In this document: positions 24,741 through 34,058 of the stretch, one piece after another
How positions within the stretch are numbered: position 1 is the first letter of the stretch
Layout: the number at the start of each line of letters is the position of its first letter
Assembly: GCA_036500765.1 (NCBI GenBank)
Contig: DASYBM010000004.1
Span: 1,736,001-1,800,000, forward strand
Direction of reading: 5' to 3'
Source: Candidatus Sulfotelmatobacter sp.
Lineage (GTDB): Bacteria; Acidobacteriota; Terriglobia; Terriglobales; Acidobacteriaceae
Length of the DNA: 64,000 bases
Made by a program: the position numbers and the translations under genes
The notes under the pieces: generated by a model
The model's database searches: none
Told to the model about the DNA's origin: nothing
What the model saw: only the letters and a program-made list of their open reading frames with translations

Positions 24741-24847
24741 GTCGTGGTCGATAGTGGTTGGTCGTTGGCCAAACCCTTAAGCTTAAGCCCCGACGACCGA
24801 CGACTGACGACTGACGGCCAACGACTAGCGACTAACGACTAACGACT
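24741..24847. repeat. Paired inverted arms of degenerate heptamer repeats
   Basis: The left arm (24741-24770, ending GTCGTTGGCC) and right arm (24816-24847, beginning GGCCAACGAC) are inverted copies. The right arm is a tandem array of CGACTAA/CGACTGA heptamers that continues leftward to 24791. It could fold into a ~30-bp imperfect hairpin. The rest of 24848-25010 is the uvrA upstream region, with no gene. Confidence 0.65.
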
Positions 24848-25010
24848 GCGTTTTCAATCTACCCTGCGTTGACCGTCCGCGCTGTTAACGACTAAGATAC
24901 GGAGTAGAGCTGTGCAATTCCACTTTCGGACAAGTCTGGTTACCTGTCGACATTACGGAAGGCCAATTGGACCGATTTTTTTGGCCAATCGGCTTTCAGA
25001 CCCTTACTAA

Positions 25011-27824
25011 ATGGCTATTACCAAGATTTCTGTCCGGGGCGCCCGCCAGCACAATCTCAAGAACATCGACGTTGAGATTCCGCGCAATACCCTGACGGTG
25101 GTGACCGGGCTGAGCGGGTCGGGGAAGTCATCGCTGGCCTTCGACACGATTTATGCCGAGGGGCAGCGGCGTTATGTGGAGACTTTGTCGGCCTACGCGC
25201 GGCAGTTTCTGGACCAGATGGAACGTCCGGATGTGGATGCAATTGATGGACTTAGCCCATCGATCTCGATCGAGCAGAAGACTACCAGCCGCAGCCCGCG
25301 CTCGACTGTCGGGACGATCACCGAGATCTACGATTACCTTCGCCTGCTCTTCGCTTCCATCGGAGTGCCGCATTGTCCCAAGTGCGGGCGCGCGATCAGC
25401 CGGCAGTCGGCGGATCAGATTGTCCAGCGGGTGATGGCGTTGAGTCCTGAAGATCGCGTCATGGTGATGGCGCCGATCGTCCGCGGACGCAAGGGTGAAT
25501 TCAAGAAAGAGATGGAGACGCTGGTCAAGCATGGCTACACCCGCGCGCGCATTGATGGCGAGCTGGTCAGCCTGGATGACGAAGCGTTGATCGATCCCAG
25601 CAAGATCAATCTCGACAAGCGCAAAAATCACACCATCGAAGTCGTGATTGATCGCCTGCTGGTGAAGCCGGGGATTGAGCATCGCCTGGAAATGTCGGTC
25701 GGTCTGGCGATGAAGCTGGCCGGTGGACTGGTGCAGGTTGCGGTGGTCGGCGGAGAAGAGCAGCTTTATTCCGAGAAGCTGGCGTGTCCGGATTGCGGCA
25801 TCAGCGTGCCGCAACTGGAGCCGCGGTCGTTTTCCTTTAACAGCATGTATGGCGCGTGCCCGGAATGCCACGGGCTGGGCAGCAAGTACGACTTCGATCC
25901 GGCGAAGGTGATTAGCGACTGGTCAAAGCCGTTGCTGGAGGGCGGGCTGGGGCCGGGGTCGGCGTCGCAGAATCTGATTCATCAGCTGCAGATCGTGGCG
26001 GCAGCGTACGGCATCAATCTCAGCACTCCGTTTGAGAAGCTGCCGGAGAAGACTCAGGATTTTCTCTTGAACGGCGAGACAGGACGCGGGGGGAAGACCG
26101 GCTTCCACGGGATCTTCGGATATCTGAAACAGAATCTCGAGGAGTCGACATCCGAAGGCTACCGCGATTGGCTGATGGATCACATGTCGGCGACGGAATG
26201 TCCGGCGTGCCATGGCAAGCGACTGCGACCCGAAAGTCTGGCGGTCAAAGTGAACGGGATGTCGATTGCCGATTTCACCGCCATGTCGGTGGACCGGTCG
26301 CTCGGCGTGGCGCAGGGGATTAAACTGGCTGGACGCGAGGCGGCGATTGCCGGACGCGTCATGCATGAAATCGTCGAGCGCCTGCAATTTCTGAACAATG
26401 TTGGGCTGGGATATATCTCGCTTGATCGCTCCGCGGCGAGTTTGTCGGGCGGCGAGGGACAGCGCATTCGCCTGGCGACGCAGATTGGATCGCGGCTGCG
26501 TGGAGTTTTATATGTGCTGGACGAGCCGTCGATCGGATTGCATCATCGCGACAACGGCCGGCTGCTGAATGCGCTGGAAAACCTGCGCGATCTGGGAAAT
26601 ACCGTACTGGTCGTCGAGCACGATGAGGAGACCATCCGACGCGCGGATTACGTGGTCGACCTCGGCCCCGGAGCGGGGCGGCACGGCGGGAGCCTGGTGG
26701 CGCATGGCACGCCGGAGCAGATCATGCGCGATCCCGACTCGCTCACCGGGGCGTACATCTCGGGGCGAACGTCGATTGCGATGCGGGCCGAGAGACGGCA
26801 GACCAACGGAGCGGCGCTCACCATTCTCGGCGCGAAGGAAAATAATCTCAAGAATCTGGATGTCGCGTTTCCTCTGGGCGTGATGACTGTCGTGACAGGA
26901 GTTTCGGGTTCGGGCAAGTCGACGCTGGTCAATGACATTCTTTATCGCGCGTTGGCGAGGCAGCTTTACCGGTCGCGCGAAAAATCGGGCGAGCACAAGG
27001 CGATTTCGGGGGCGGAGCACATCGATAAAGTCATTCGCATCGACCAGTCGCCGATTGGGCGGACGCCGCGGTCGAATCCGGCGACCTATACCGGAATGTT
27101 CACGCAGATTCGCGATTTCTATGCCATGCTGCCGGAATCGCGCGAGCGCGGCTATAAGGCCGGACGATTTTCGTTCAACGTTTCCGGCGGGCGGTGCGAG
27201 GCTTGCCAGGGCGAAGGTCAGCGCCGCATCGAGATGAATTTTCTGCCCGACGTTTATGTTCTGTGCGAAGTGTGCGGCGGGCGGCGCTACAACCACGAGA
27301 CCCTGGCGGTGAAGTACAAGGGATATTCGATTGCCGACTTGCTGGAGATGCCAGTCTCGGATGCGCTGCCGATTCTCGAAAACATTCCACAGGTGAAGCA
27401 GAAGCTACAGACACTGGTCGACGTTGGCCTGGGATATATTCATCTCGGCCAATCTGCTGTTACGCTTTCCGGCGGTGAGGCGCAGCGCATCAAGCTGGCG
27501 CGCGAATTGAGCAAGCGACAGACCGGCAAGACTCTATATTTACTCGACGAGCCGACCACCGGCCTGCACTTCGATGACGTGAAGAAGTTGCTCGATGTCC
27601 TGCACCGGTTGACCGACCTGGGCAATTCGATCATCATCATCGAACACAATCTCGATGTCATTCGCAACGCGGATTGGATCATCGATCTCGGTCCCGAAGG
27701 CGGCGAAGACGGCGGACGCATCGTCGCGCAGGGCACGCCGGAGGCGGTGGCGCGAGTAAAGAAGTCGTATACCGGGCAGGCGCTGGCAGGATATTTCGGG
27801 AATGGGAAAAGAGTCGCCGGATAA
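25011..27824 (+). CDS. uvrA: UvrA, excinuclease ABC subunit A
   Basis: 937 residues, full family length. It has two ABC ATPase halves, each with an inserted zinc module: Walker [10 protein letters not shown] (33-41) and GVSGSGKST in the second half; signatures [13 protein letters not shown] and [13 protein letters not shown]; Walker [14 protein letters not shown] and [13 protein letters not shown]. Zinc-binding Cys pairs are CPKCG, CPDCG...CPECHG, CPACHG and CEACQG...CEVCGG. It recognises DNA lesions as a dimer with UvrB in nucleotide-excision repair. It stands alone, not with uvrB, which is common. No clear LexA-type box could be identified upstream. Confidence 0.99.
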   Translation: MAITKISVRGARQHNLKNIDVEIPRNTLTVVTGLSGSGKSSLAFDTIYAEGQRRYVETLSAYARQFLDQMERPDVDAIDGLSPSISIEQKTTSRSPRSTVGTITEIYDYLRLLFASIGVPHCPKCGRAISRQSADQIVQRVMALSPEDRVMVMAPIVRGRKGEFKKEMETLVKHGYTRARIDGELVSLDDEALIDPSKINLDKRKNHTIEVVIDRLLVKPGIEHRLEMSVGLAMKLAGGLVQVAVVGGEEQLYSEKLACPDCGISVPQLEPRSFSFNSMYGACPECHGLGSKYDFDPAKVISDWSKPLLEGGLGPGSASQNLIHQLQIVAAAYGINLSTPFEKLPEKTQDFLLNGETGRGGKTGFHGIFGYLKQNLEESTSEGYRDWLMDHMSATECPACHGKRLRPESLAVKVNGMSIADFTAMSVDRSLGVAQGIKLAGREAAIAGRVMHEIVERLQFLNNVGLGYISLDRSAASLSGGEGQRIRLATQIGSRLRGVLYVLDEPSIGLHHRDNGRLLNALENLRDLGNTVLVVEHDEETIRRADYVVDLGPGAGRHGGSLVAHGTPEQIMRDPDSLTGAYISGRTSIAMRAERRQTNGAALTILGAKENNLKNLDVAFPLGVMTVVTGVSGSGKSTLVNDILYRALARQLYRSREKSGEHKAISGAEHIDKVIRIDQSPIGRTPRSNPATYTGMFTQIRDFYAMLPESRERGYKAGRFSFNVSGGRCEACQGEGQRRIEMNFLPDVYVLCEVCGGRRYNHETLAVKYKGYSIADLLEMPVSDALPILENIPQVKQKLQTLVDVGLGYIHLGQSAVTLSGGEAQRIKLARELSKRQTGKTLYLLDEPTTGLHFDDVKKLLDVLHRLTDLGNSIIIIEHNLDVIRNADWIIDLGPEGGEDGGRIVAQGTPEAVARVKKSYTGQALAGYFGNGKRVAG

Positions 27825-27841
27825 CTAGACGATACTCGACA

Positions 27842-28013
27842 GTAGCGCCGCTGTCCCGGCGGCTGTCCGGCCGGGCGTCTCGCCCGCCGCGGGCGACAGT
27901 GAGATGTCTTCAAAAGCTTTGAGTGTCTCTCTTTCTTCAACGGCGAGGGCGTGACGCCCCTTCGGCAGGCTCAGGGCGGGCTCTCTGGACAGCCGGCAAG
28001 ATGCCGGCGCTAC
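27842..28013. repeat. REP/BIME-like inverted pair with GTAGCGCCG / CGGCGCTAC ends
   Basis: Left arm 27842-27868 starts GTAGCGCCG and ends GGCTGTCC. Right arm 27987-28013 starts GGACAGCC and ends CGGCGCTAC. Both are 27 nt and inverted relative to each other, and the right arm is itself a GCCGGCA-AGA-TGCCGGC hairpin. Between them lie further GC hairpins. No gene in 27825-28107. Confidence 0.7.
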
Positions 28014-28107
28014 AAAGCGTTTTCATTGAAGGGAAGGCAATCCAATTTCATCTCCAGACAATCCGCAGTTTGAACCGACGGTTGAGCCCCCGCTCGATCA
28101 GCCGCTT

Positions 28108-28932
28108 GTGGTGAATGCGCAGTCGCCTGTGGTGGACGCGCCCGAGTTGTTAGCGCCCGCAAACATTCCTTCGGTTCCCACGCCGCCGCCGCGCGATCCG
28201 GTATGGAGCGGGTGGGATGTCTTATTGCTCGCCGTACTCACGTTCGTAACCATGATCGTGCTGCAACTCATCGTGCTGGTGGGTGCGCTTTGGCTGGTGT
28301 ATCCGCACTCGAACCTGGCGGCGGTGGCGCAGAAGCCGATTTTGTTGCTGGCTTCGCAGTTTCTGATCTATGCCGCAGTGGCCGCTGGCATGGTGATGCT
28401 GGTCGAAGGCAAATATCACGTTGCATTTTGGCCGGCCGTCAAGTGGAACTGGCCACAGTCGGGAGTTTGGAAGCTTCTGGCGCTGGGCGGCGCCTTGCTG
28501 ATCGGGCTGGGCGCGCTGCAGAGCATGTTGCCCATGCCGAAAGATACGCCGTTCGAGCATTTGTTCGATCGTCCGCGTGACGCTTATCTGCTGGCCATTA
28601 TCGCGGTAAGCATTGGACCGCTGATGGAAGAGTTGTTTTTTCGCGGATTCATGTATCCGGTGGTGGCGCGGCGGTTGGGTGTAACTTGGGGCGTGGTGCT
28701 GACGGCGTTGCCGTTCGGATTGATTCATCTGCCACAATACGGATGGGCCTGGGGAGCGGCGCTGGTCATCGTTCTAGTCGGCGTCGTATGTGGAATAGTG
28801 CGCGCGACCACCGGTTCGGTGGGGGCCAGTTTTCTGGTACACGCGGGATATAACGGCACGCAGATGATCATCGCCCTGGTGGCCACGCATGGGTTCCGGC
28901 ACATGGAAAAGGGCATTTTCTGCTGGTTTTGA
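28108..28932 (+). CDS. CPBP-family intramembrane glutamic protease
   Basis: 274 residues from GTG 28108. The start is uncertain: no ribosome-binding site is visible and the frame is open upstream to about 28030 without ATG/GTG/TTG. It has ~8 membrane segments. The CAAX-protease/bacteriocin-processing (CPBP, Rce1-like) motifs are complete: EELFFRG with Glu174, Glu175 and Arg179, then GLIHLPQ (His207) and FLVHAGYN (His245, Asn249). Members cleave within the membrane; roles include bacteriocin self-immunity and prenyl-protein processing, but no substrate gene is adjacent. It converges with the S55 peptidase gene across a shared hairpin. Confidence 0.9.
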   Translation: MVNAQSPVVDAPELLAPANIPSVPTPPPRDPVWSGWDVLLLAVLTFVTMIVLQLIVLVGALWLVYPHSNLAAVAQKPILLLASQFLIYAAVAAGMVMLVEGKYHVAFWPAVKWNWPQSGVWKLLALGGALLIGLGALQSMLPMPKDTPFEHLFDRPRDAYLLAIIAVSIGPLMEELFFRGFMYPVVARRLGVTWGVVLTALPFGLIHLPQYGWAWGAALVIVLVGVVCGIVRATTGSVGASFLVHAGYNGTQMIIALVATHGFRHMEKGIFCWF

Positions 28933-28941
28933 GTGAAAACA

Positions 28942-28968
28942 CCGCTTCTCGAAAACCACGAGAAGCGG
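28942..28968 (-). terminator. Terminator hairpin between convergent genes
   Basis: CCGCTTCTCG-AAAACCA-CGAGAAGCGG, a perfect 10-bp stem. Read on the minus strand it is followed by TGTTTTC, so it best serves the S55 gene that ends at 29005. Confidence 0.7.
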
Positions 28969-29004
28969 GCGTCCAATCTTAAGTCCTTATCAGCCTTGTT
29001 GCTT

Positions 29005-30795
29005 CTACTTCACCGTTACCGTCAACAACTGCGCTCCGCTCACCACGTAGTCCAGCGGAGGCGTTGCAGTTTCGTCTACGCTGGATTCGCCGCTCACGAT
29101 CATCTCCTGGTTGCCGCGCATGCCGTCCATGATGTTCATCACGCTGATGGGCAGGGTGGGCATGACTTTGTCGGCGACGCGGGCCTCGGGGTCGGCTTCC
29201 AGCAATGACACGTAGAGGCGGTTATTGGCGTGCTCTTTATTGAGCAACGCAATCGTCGAAGCCAGGTCGAGTTTGCGGCCGAAGGCGGGATTAGTGCGGC
29301 CGACGCGATCGAGCGTGTCGCCGTCGCTGACTAGAATGCGCAGAGTCCCTTTACTCGCCGAAGTCGGAATCTTCACCGGAATCTGGCGCACGACTCTTTC
29401 GCCGCGGTACGGAGCGAGAACAGTTTCCACAATAATCTGATCGCCGGGACGGGCTTCGGTAACATCGGTTCGCGCGCTTTCGAGACGTGCCCAGCGGCGC
29501 TCGCGCACTAAGTCGAAATCGAGCTTTACGCTCTTCACCGCCGGGGCGTTATAGGGATTGTCGTAAATGCGGCCGAAGCGTTCGCCGAGAGAAAGCGCGG
29601 CGGCCATGGCGGCAGGCTGTCCGCTCTCGACCGGCGCGAACATGTTTTTCAGGCCGACTTCGGGAAAGCCCTTCACATTAATGCTGCCGTTCAGGCGATA
29701 AGTAATCTCCTCGCCGTAGTCGTTCACGCCATGCAGTGCGTTGAATACCGTCGCCATAATCGCTACGGGGCTCAGGCGCGGATTATTGAGCACTTCGTAA
29801 TGGAAGTCTTTGGAGCCGCTTCCGTTGTGGATGGTCAGCGTCACCGGAATCATCTCCGGCTGTTTGTTGAACACGCCGAGAATACCAGTATGGCGATCCT
29901 GCACAAACACGCCGGCCTGCTCAGTAGTGTTGACGATCTTGAAAGCGTTGAGCGGCGAGGGCAGCGTGGCCAGTACTTCTGCCTTGTTCATGGGCAGATC
30001 GACAGAACCGAATTGCAGCAGCGGATGTCCGCAGGCCAGCAGACGCTGGGGATCGATGTAAGTCACCGTGCAGGTCGCCGCAATATCCATATCGCCGCGC
30101 ACCAGAATGGCGCTGACGGCCGAGCCGGGCTCGAGCGGCTCCGGCTGCTTATCGTTGCTCATTCCGCCCGCGCCCATCACGGGGACGACGCCGGCGGCGG
30201 CGAACTGTCCGGCGAATTGCTTCACCGCTTCTTCCGAAAATCCGTTGAAAACCAGCGGCGTGTCGATGGGTTTGAGGTAGCTGGCGTAATCCAAGGTCGA
30301 AGTTGGGAGTGTGCCGGGTTCGCCGGGCCCGGAGGTTTTTCCAGCAGTATTGGTCACGCCAGGCTTGGTCGCGGTCGCCTCTTCCGCCGGAGATCCGTCG
30401 AGCGCATTGATCTCCAGCATGTCGGCGATGGGTGTCACGCCGGCGATCGGCTCCTTGGAGAACTCCCCGATGCGGAACGCCAGCGCCCCTGCGAGTTTTC
30501 CGTTAAGGTAAACCGGACTGCCGCTCATACCCGCGACTACGCCCGTGTATTCCGCCTTGGCGCCGTGCAGCCGGACCAGAATAATGTCGCCCTTCGGCCC
30601 GTTCGCGTTATGCAGAACGCCGAGGACTTCCACATCCATCGACTCCGGCTTGACTCCCTCAAATACGGTGAGGGCGTAGCCGCGCATTCCGGCGTGAATC
30701 TGATCCACGGGAATGGTGGGCTGGGAGGTTTGGGCGGCCAGAAGAATAGTGGATAGGGAAAGACTCAGGACCAGTAGCGCAGAACCTTTTCTCAT
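29005..30795 (-). CDS. SpoIVB-type (S55) serine peptidase, secreted
   Basis: 596 residues from ATG 30795; the five codons upstream are dropped because the signal peptide (KGSALLVLSLSLSTILLAAQ) starts here. The S55 domain covers about 28-250: IHAGMRGYALTVFEGVKPE, VVAGMSGSPVYLNGKLAGAL with the nucleophile in GMSGSP (89-94), and LLACGHPLLQFG carrying the His. In sporulating Firmicutes SpoIVB activates sigma-K processing. In Acidobacteriota similar domains occur in longer secreted proteins of unknown role, since these organisms do not sporulate. The C-terminal ~350 residues are beta-rich with DYEEITYRL and VKLDFDLVRERR. It is a monocistronic gene. Confidence 0.88.
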   Translation of the reverse strand: MRKGSALLVLSLSLSTILLAAQTSQPTIPVDQIHAGMRGYALTVFEGVKPESMDVEVLGVLHNANGPKGDIILVRLHGAKAEYTGVVAGMSGSPVYLNGKLAGALAFRIGEFSKEPIAGVTPIADMLEINALDGSPAEEATATKPGVTNTAGKTSGPGEPGTLPTSTLDYASYLKPIDTPLVFNGFSEEAVKQFAGQFAAAGVVPVMGAGGMSNDKQPEPLEPGSAVSAILVRGDMDIAATCTVTYIDPQRLLACGHPLLQFGSVDLPMNKAEVLATLPSPLNAFKIVNTTEQAGVFVQDRHTGILGVFNKQPEMIPVTLTIHNGSGSKDFHYEVLNNPRLSPVAIMATVFNALHGVNDYGEEITYRLNGSINVKGFPEVGLKNMFAPVESGQPAAMAAALSLGERFGRIYDNPYNAPAVKSVKLDFDLVRERRWARLESARTDVTEARPGDQIIVETVLAPYRGERVVRQIPVKIPTSASKGTLRILVSDGDTLDRVGRTNPAFGRKLDLASTIALLNKEHANNRLYVSLLEADPEARVADKVMPTLPISVMNIMDGMRGNQEMIVSGESSVDETATPPLDYVVSGAQLLTVTVK

Positions 30796-30958
30796 GTAAT
30801 GCCCCGACACGAGAGACCCGCCAACGGGCCTCCACCACAGATTAGACTCAGACCAACTGCGACTCGTTGCACGGAGGGGAAATTACTGGGACCGGGCAAA
30901 ACATCCCAATTGCGAATCCTTGCGTCTATACTAGCACAGAGACTTTTCAGGGATCACC

Positions 30959-32245
30959 ATGTTTAATCATTGTAAAAATAAGATGTTAGAGGGAAAAAAC
31001 CGCCGCCGGACCGGTATGATCTTGGTGACGGCAGTTAGCCTGATCCTGTTCTACGGATCGCTTCCAGGGGCGGCGCAGGACCAACAAACGCAGACGCCGC
31101 CGACCTCGACTCCGGCGCAAACCTCTTCCCAAACGTCCTCGCAAACTGAAGGCAATGGCAAGCAGAAACAGGAAGTTCCCGATGAAGCGGGCGGCCCTAC
31201 TGACAACGTCGGTCCGTATGCGATCCCGAAAAAGAAAGCCGAGGAAGCTCCCCCGCCGCCTCCGCCACCTACACCGAAAAAGCTTGAGGACATTCCCGAC
31301 TATTCGCTAAAAGTGAACGTGCCGCTGGTCAATGTGGACGTGCTGGTCACAACCAAAGATGGACAGTTTATTCCTGGATTGAAGCAGGGCAATTTCCGCG
31401 TCATCGAAGATGGCGTGCCCCAGCAGGTTACTCACTTCAGCGTCTCGCAGGCTCCAATTACGGCTGTCTTGCTGGTGGAGTTCGCATCGACGAGCTACTC
31501 TTTCCTGGTGGATGCGCTACAGGCATCCTATGCGTTCGCGAATTCGCTTAAAAAAGATGACTGGGTCGCCGTGTCGTACTACGACATGCAGCCGCATATT
31601 CTGGTCGATTTTACTCAGGACAAGAAAGCCGTCTACGGGGCGCTGAATCAGTTGCGCATTCCCGGTTTCGCCGAGACCAATCTTTTCGACGCACTCTACG
31701 ACACGCTGGATCGCCTGGACCGGGTGGAAGGAAAAAAATACATCATCCTCGTGACAACGGGCGTCGACACCTTCAGCAAATTGACGCTCGACAAGATCAT
31801 GAAGAAGATCAAAGACACCAAAGATGTCACCATCTTTCCGATGAGCGTCGGATTCATGCTGCGCGAATATTGCGAGACTCATCCCGGCTCTTACTATTGC
31901 CACAACGCGCACGGCATGGGCATCCCGGTCGGGCACATGGACTACCTGCAAGGCGACAACGAAGTACGGACTTTCGCCGCCATGACCGGCGGCCGCGCTT
32001 ATTTTCCACGCTTTCAAGCCGAGTACGCGGAAGATTTCCAGGACATTTCCAACGACATCCGCAATCAGTACACCCTCTCGTACGCCCCAACCAACTCGAA
32101 GCTGGACGGCACTTACCGCAAGTTGAAAGTGCAGGTGGTGGGTCCCGACGGCAGCCCGCTGAAAGTGAGAGATCAAAAGGGGAAAGACGTCAAGATCGAC
32201 GTGGTCGCGCGCGACGGCTACACGGCCAAGCACACGGTCGACTAA
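30959..32245 (+). CDS. VWFA-related acidobacterial domain protein
   Basis: 428 residues. A membrane anchor or signal lies at ~20-40 (MILVTAVSLILFYGSLPGAA), followed by a Gln/Ser/Thr-rich linker and a poly-Pro stretch (98-105). The domain (about 118-410) begins with VNVPLVNVDVLVTTKDG and LKQGNFRVIEDG, typical of the acidobacterial VWFA-related family, then ITAVLLVEFASTSYSF, DFTQDKKAVYGALNQL, KKYIILVTTGVDTFSKLTL and RNQYTLSYAP. The MIDAS DxSxS is not conserved (EFASTS), as in one common subgroup, so metal-dependent ligand binding is doubtful. Extracytoplasmic; function unknown. Confidence 0.9.
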   Translation: MFNHCKNKMLEGKNRRRTGMILVTAVSLILFYGSLPGAAQDQQTQTPPTSTPAQTSSQTSSQTEGNGKQKQEVPDEAGGPTDNVGPYAIPKKKAEEAPPPPPPPTPKKLEDIPDYSLKVNVPLVNVDVLVTTKDGQFIPGLKQGNFRVIEDGVPQQVTHFSVSQAPITAVLLVEFASTSYSFLVDALQASYAFANSLKKDDWVAVSYYDMQPHILVDFTQDKKAVYGALNQLRIPGFAETNLFDALYDTLDRLDRVEGKKYIILVTTGVDTFSKLTLDKIMKKIKDTKDVTIFPMSVGFMLREYCETHPGSYYCHNAHGMGIPVGHMDYLQGDNEVRTFAAMTGGRAYFPRFQAEYAEDFQDISNDIRNQYTLSYAPTNSKLDGTYRKLKVQVVGPDGSPLKVRDQKGKDVKIDVVARDGYTAKHTVD

Positions 32246-32251
32246 CAGAAC

Positions 32252-32340
32252 GTAGTGGCGAACGCATTCGTCCGCCTGCGTCATCCGCCCGGCAATGAAT
32301 CCGTAATAGTTGATCTCCGGACGAATGCGGCCGGGGCTAC
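32252..32340. repeat. REP/BIME-like inverted pair with CGCATTCGTCCG arms
   Basis: GTAG...CGCATTCGTCCG (32252-32274) is mirrored by CGGACGAATGCG...CTAC (32318-32340): a perfect 12-bp inverted core, matching GTAG/CTAC ends and a 43-bp centre. It sits 7 bp after the stop codon of the VWFA gene and may also stabilise its mRNA 3' end. Confidence 0.7.
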
Positions 32341-32463
32341 GTCTTTTGTAAATAAACCGTCAATTCTGCCCCGGGCTCGTCAGCTATAGGGGTTTCTGTT
32401 GTATTCTTGCCGACGCAGTTCTTGAGGGTTCTGATTTCCAGTCTAAAGTTAAAAGGTGGGAAC

Positions 32464-33897
32464 ATGCCTTTGCCCAGAAAGTATTTCCTTGCAGTTGCCT
32501 TGGTGTTCGCGGCCTCCAGCGCTGCCTTCACACAAACTCTTCAGCGACTGGCGCATCAGCCACCAGCCGGCGCCCAACTCTGCTTTCAGCTGACCGACGG
32601 CACGGTCCTGTGCCAGTCCAACAACGACTCTAACTGGTATAAGCTCACTCCCGACAATACCGGCAGCTACGTCAACGGAACGTGGGCGAAGATGGCAAGC
32701 TTGCCGGCGGGATATTCGGCGGATGCCTTTGCTTCTGCAACTTTGCCGGACGGGCGCGTGGTGATCACCGGCGGCGAATACCTGAATGGCGCTTTCACGT
32801 TGACCAATCTGGGAGCCATTTACGATCCTGCGGCCAACACCTGGACGAATCTTCCCGCCCCCACGAGCTGGCCTTACATTGGAGACTCGCCGTCAGTGGT
32901 TTTGCCGAACGGTACCTTCATGGTCGGCGACAAGTTGCATATGACGATGGCTCTGCTCAATGCCAAGACCCTGACCTGGACTGTGCTGCCAGGAGCCGGC
33001 AAAAGCGATTTCAACGCCGAAGAAGGTTGGACGCTGCTGCCCGACGGTTCGGTGCTCACCATGGACGTGAAGAACGCACCGAACTCGGAGCGGTTTTTGC
33101 CGGCCACCAGGAAGTGGTCCACAGCAGGGAGCACGATTGTCGATCTGCATTCGCCTTCACCGTTCGGTTGCATCAATTACGGCCCCAATGGTTCGCTGTG
33201 CTATTACCCGCCGGGAGAGATCGGGCCTGCAATTCTGCGTCCGGACGGCACCGTATTCGCGACCGGTTCGTATACCAGCACGGGAAGCGGCGCCGGGCAC
33301 ACGGCAATCTACGATACGAAAACGGGCAAATGGACGGTTGGTCCTGACTTTCCGAATGGCGACAACGCGGGCGACGACTTCGCGGTACTGCTGCCTAGCG
33401 GAGATGTGCTGGTGGAAGGCACCTTCGGGTCTTACCTGTGGGACGGGACAACATTTATCCAGACCCTATCCACGCCCGGCTGTTTAATGATGCTGCCGAC
33501 CGGCCAGGTCTTGGTTGGCGGGACCGAAGTCTACAATCCATCGGGAACCTATGACGCTGCTTGGGCTCCGACCATCAAGTCGGTCACAACCAGCCTGACC
33601 CGTGGATCGACATATAAGATCTCCGGAACGCAGTTCAACGGGCTTTCGCAGGCTGCCGCCTTCGGCGATGAGTATGAGACCGCGACCAACTATCCGCTGG
33701 TGCGCATTACCAACAACAGCACCGGCCACGTGTTCTATGCGAAGACTCACAACCACAGCACGATGGCAGTGGCTACGGGCTCGGCCATCGTTTCCACCAA
33801 CATCGACGTTCCCGCAACCATGGAGACCGGCGCGAGTTCGCTGGAGGTCGTCGCCAACGGAATTCCGTCGGTTCCGGTAAGCGTTACCGTCAACTAA
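32464..33897 (+). CDS. Secreted kelch/galactose-oxidase-like beta-propeller protein
   Basis: 477 residues from ATG 32464, set by AAAGGTGGG upstream and a signal peptide (RKYFLAVALVFAASSAAFTQ). Kelch-type blades repeat as 'W..l.plp.gy....a...L.DGrv.v.GGey' (ATLPDGRVVITGGEYLN, YDPAANTWTNLPAPTSW, LPNGTFMVGD, TLLPDGSVLTMD, LRPDGTVFATGS, YDTKTGKWTVGPDFP, LLPSGDVLVEG, LLPTGQVLVGG). A C-terminal Ig-like domain follows (RGSTYKISGTQFNGLSQAAAFGD, VRITNNSTGHVFYAKTH). This is the layout of galactose-oxidase-like proteins, but the Cys-Tyr cofactor and copper ligands are not evident, so oxidase activity is doubtful. Strong terminator follows. Confidence 0.82.
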   Translation: MPLPRKYFLAVALVFAASSAAFTQTLQRLAHQPPAGAQLCFQLTDGTVLCQSNNDSNWYKLTPDNTGSYVNGTWAKMASLPAGYSADAFASATLPDGRVVITGGEYLNGAFTLTNLGAIYDPAANTWTNLPAPTSWPYIGDSPSVVLPNGTFMVGDKLHMTMALLNAKTLTWTVLPGAGKSDFNAEEGWTLLPDGSVLTMDVKNAPNSERFLPATRKWSTAGSTIVDLHSPSPFGCINYGPNGSLCYYPPGEIGPAILRPDGTVFATGSYTSTGSGAGHTAIYDTKTGKWTVGPDFPNGDNAGDDFAVLLPSGDVLVEGTFGSYLWDGTTFIQTLSTPGCLMMLPTGQVLVGGTEVYNPSGTYDAAWAPTIKSVTTSLTRGSTYKISGTQFNGLSQAAAFGDEYETATNYPLVRITNNSTGHVFYAKTHNHSTMAVATGSAIVSTNIDVPATMETGASSLEVVANGIPSVPVSVTVN

Positions 33898-33915
33898 AAG
33901 TAACTCTTGCAAGCG

Positions 33916-33941
33916 AAAGCCTCCGCCAGCGGAGGCTTTTT
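33916..33941 (+). terminator. Rho-independent terminator of the kelch gene
   Basis: AAAGCCTCCGC-CA-GCGGAGGCTTTTT: a tight 9-11-bp stem continuing into five T residues. Confidence 0.9.
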
Positions 33942-34058
33942 GCTTTGTGCGGGATGCTCGCGGGACGAGTGAGGAAAGATAAACCGGAAAAGGAGAGACA
34001 ACCGAGAAGGCGGGCGCGGCAACCAAGAATCGCATCCTGAGGTGCGGTCAAAGGAACT

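Noticed and set aside
29731..30756. 341-codon plus-strand frame opposite the S55 peptidase
   Set aside because: No motifs and biased residues; the minus-strand protein is complete with a signal peptide and catalytic motifs.
32464..33897. Functional galactose oxidase
   Set aside because: The kelch layout fits, but the Cys-Tyr cofactor and copper-ligand pattern could not be found.
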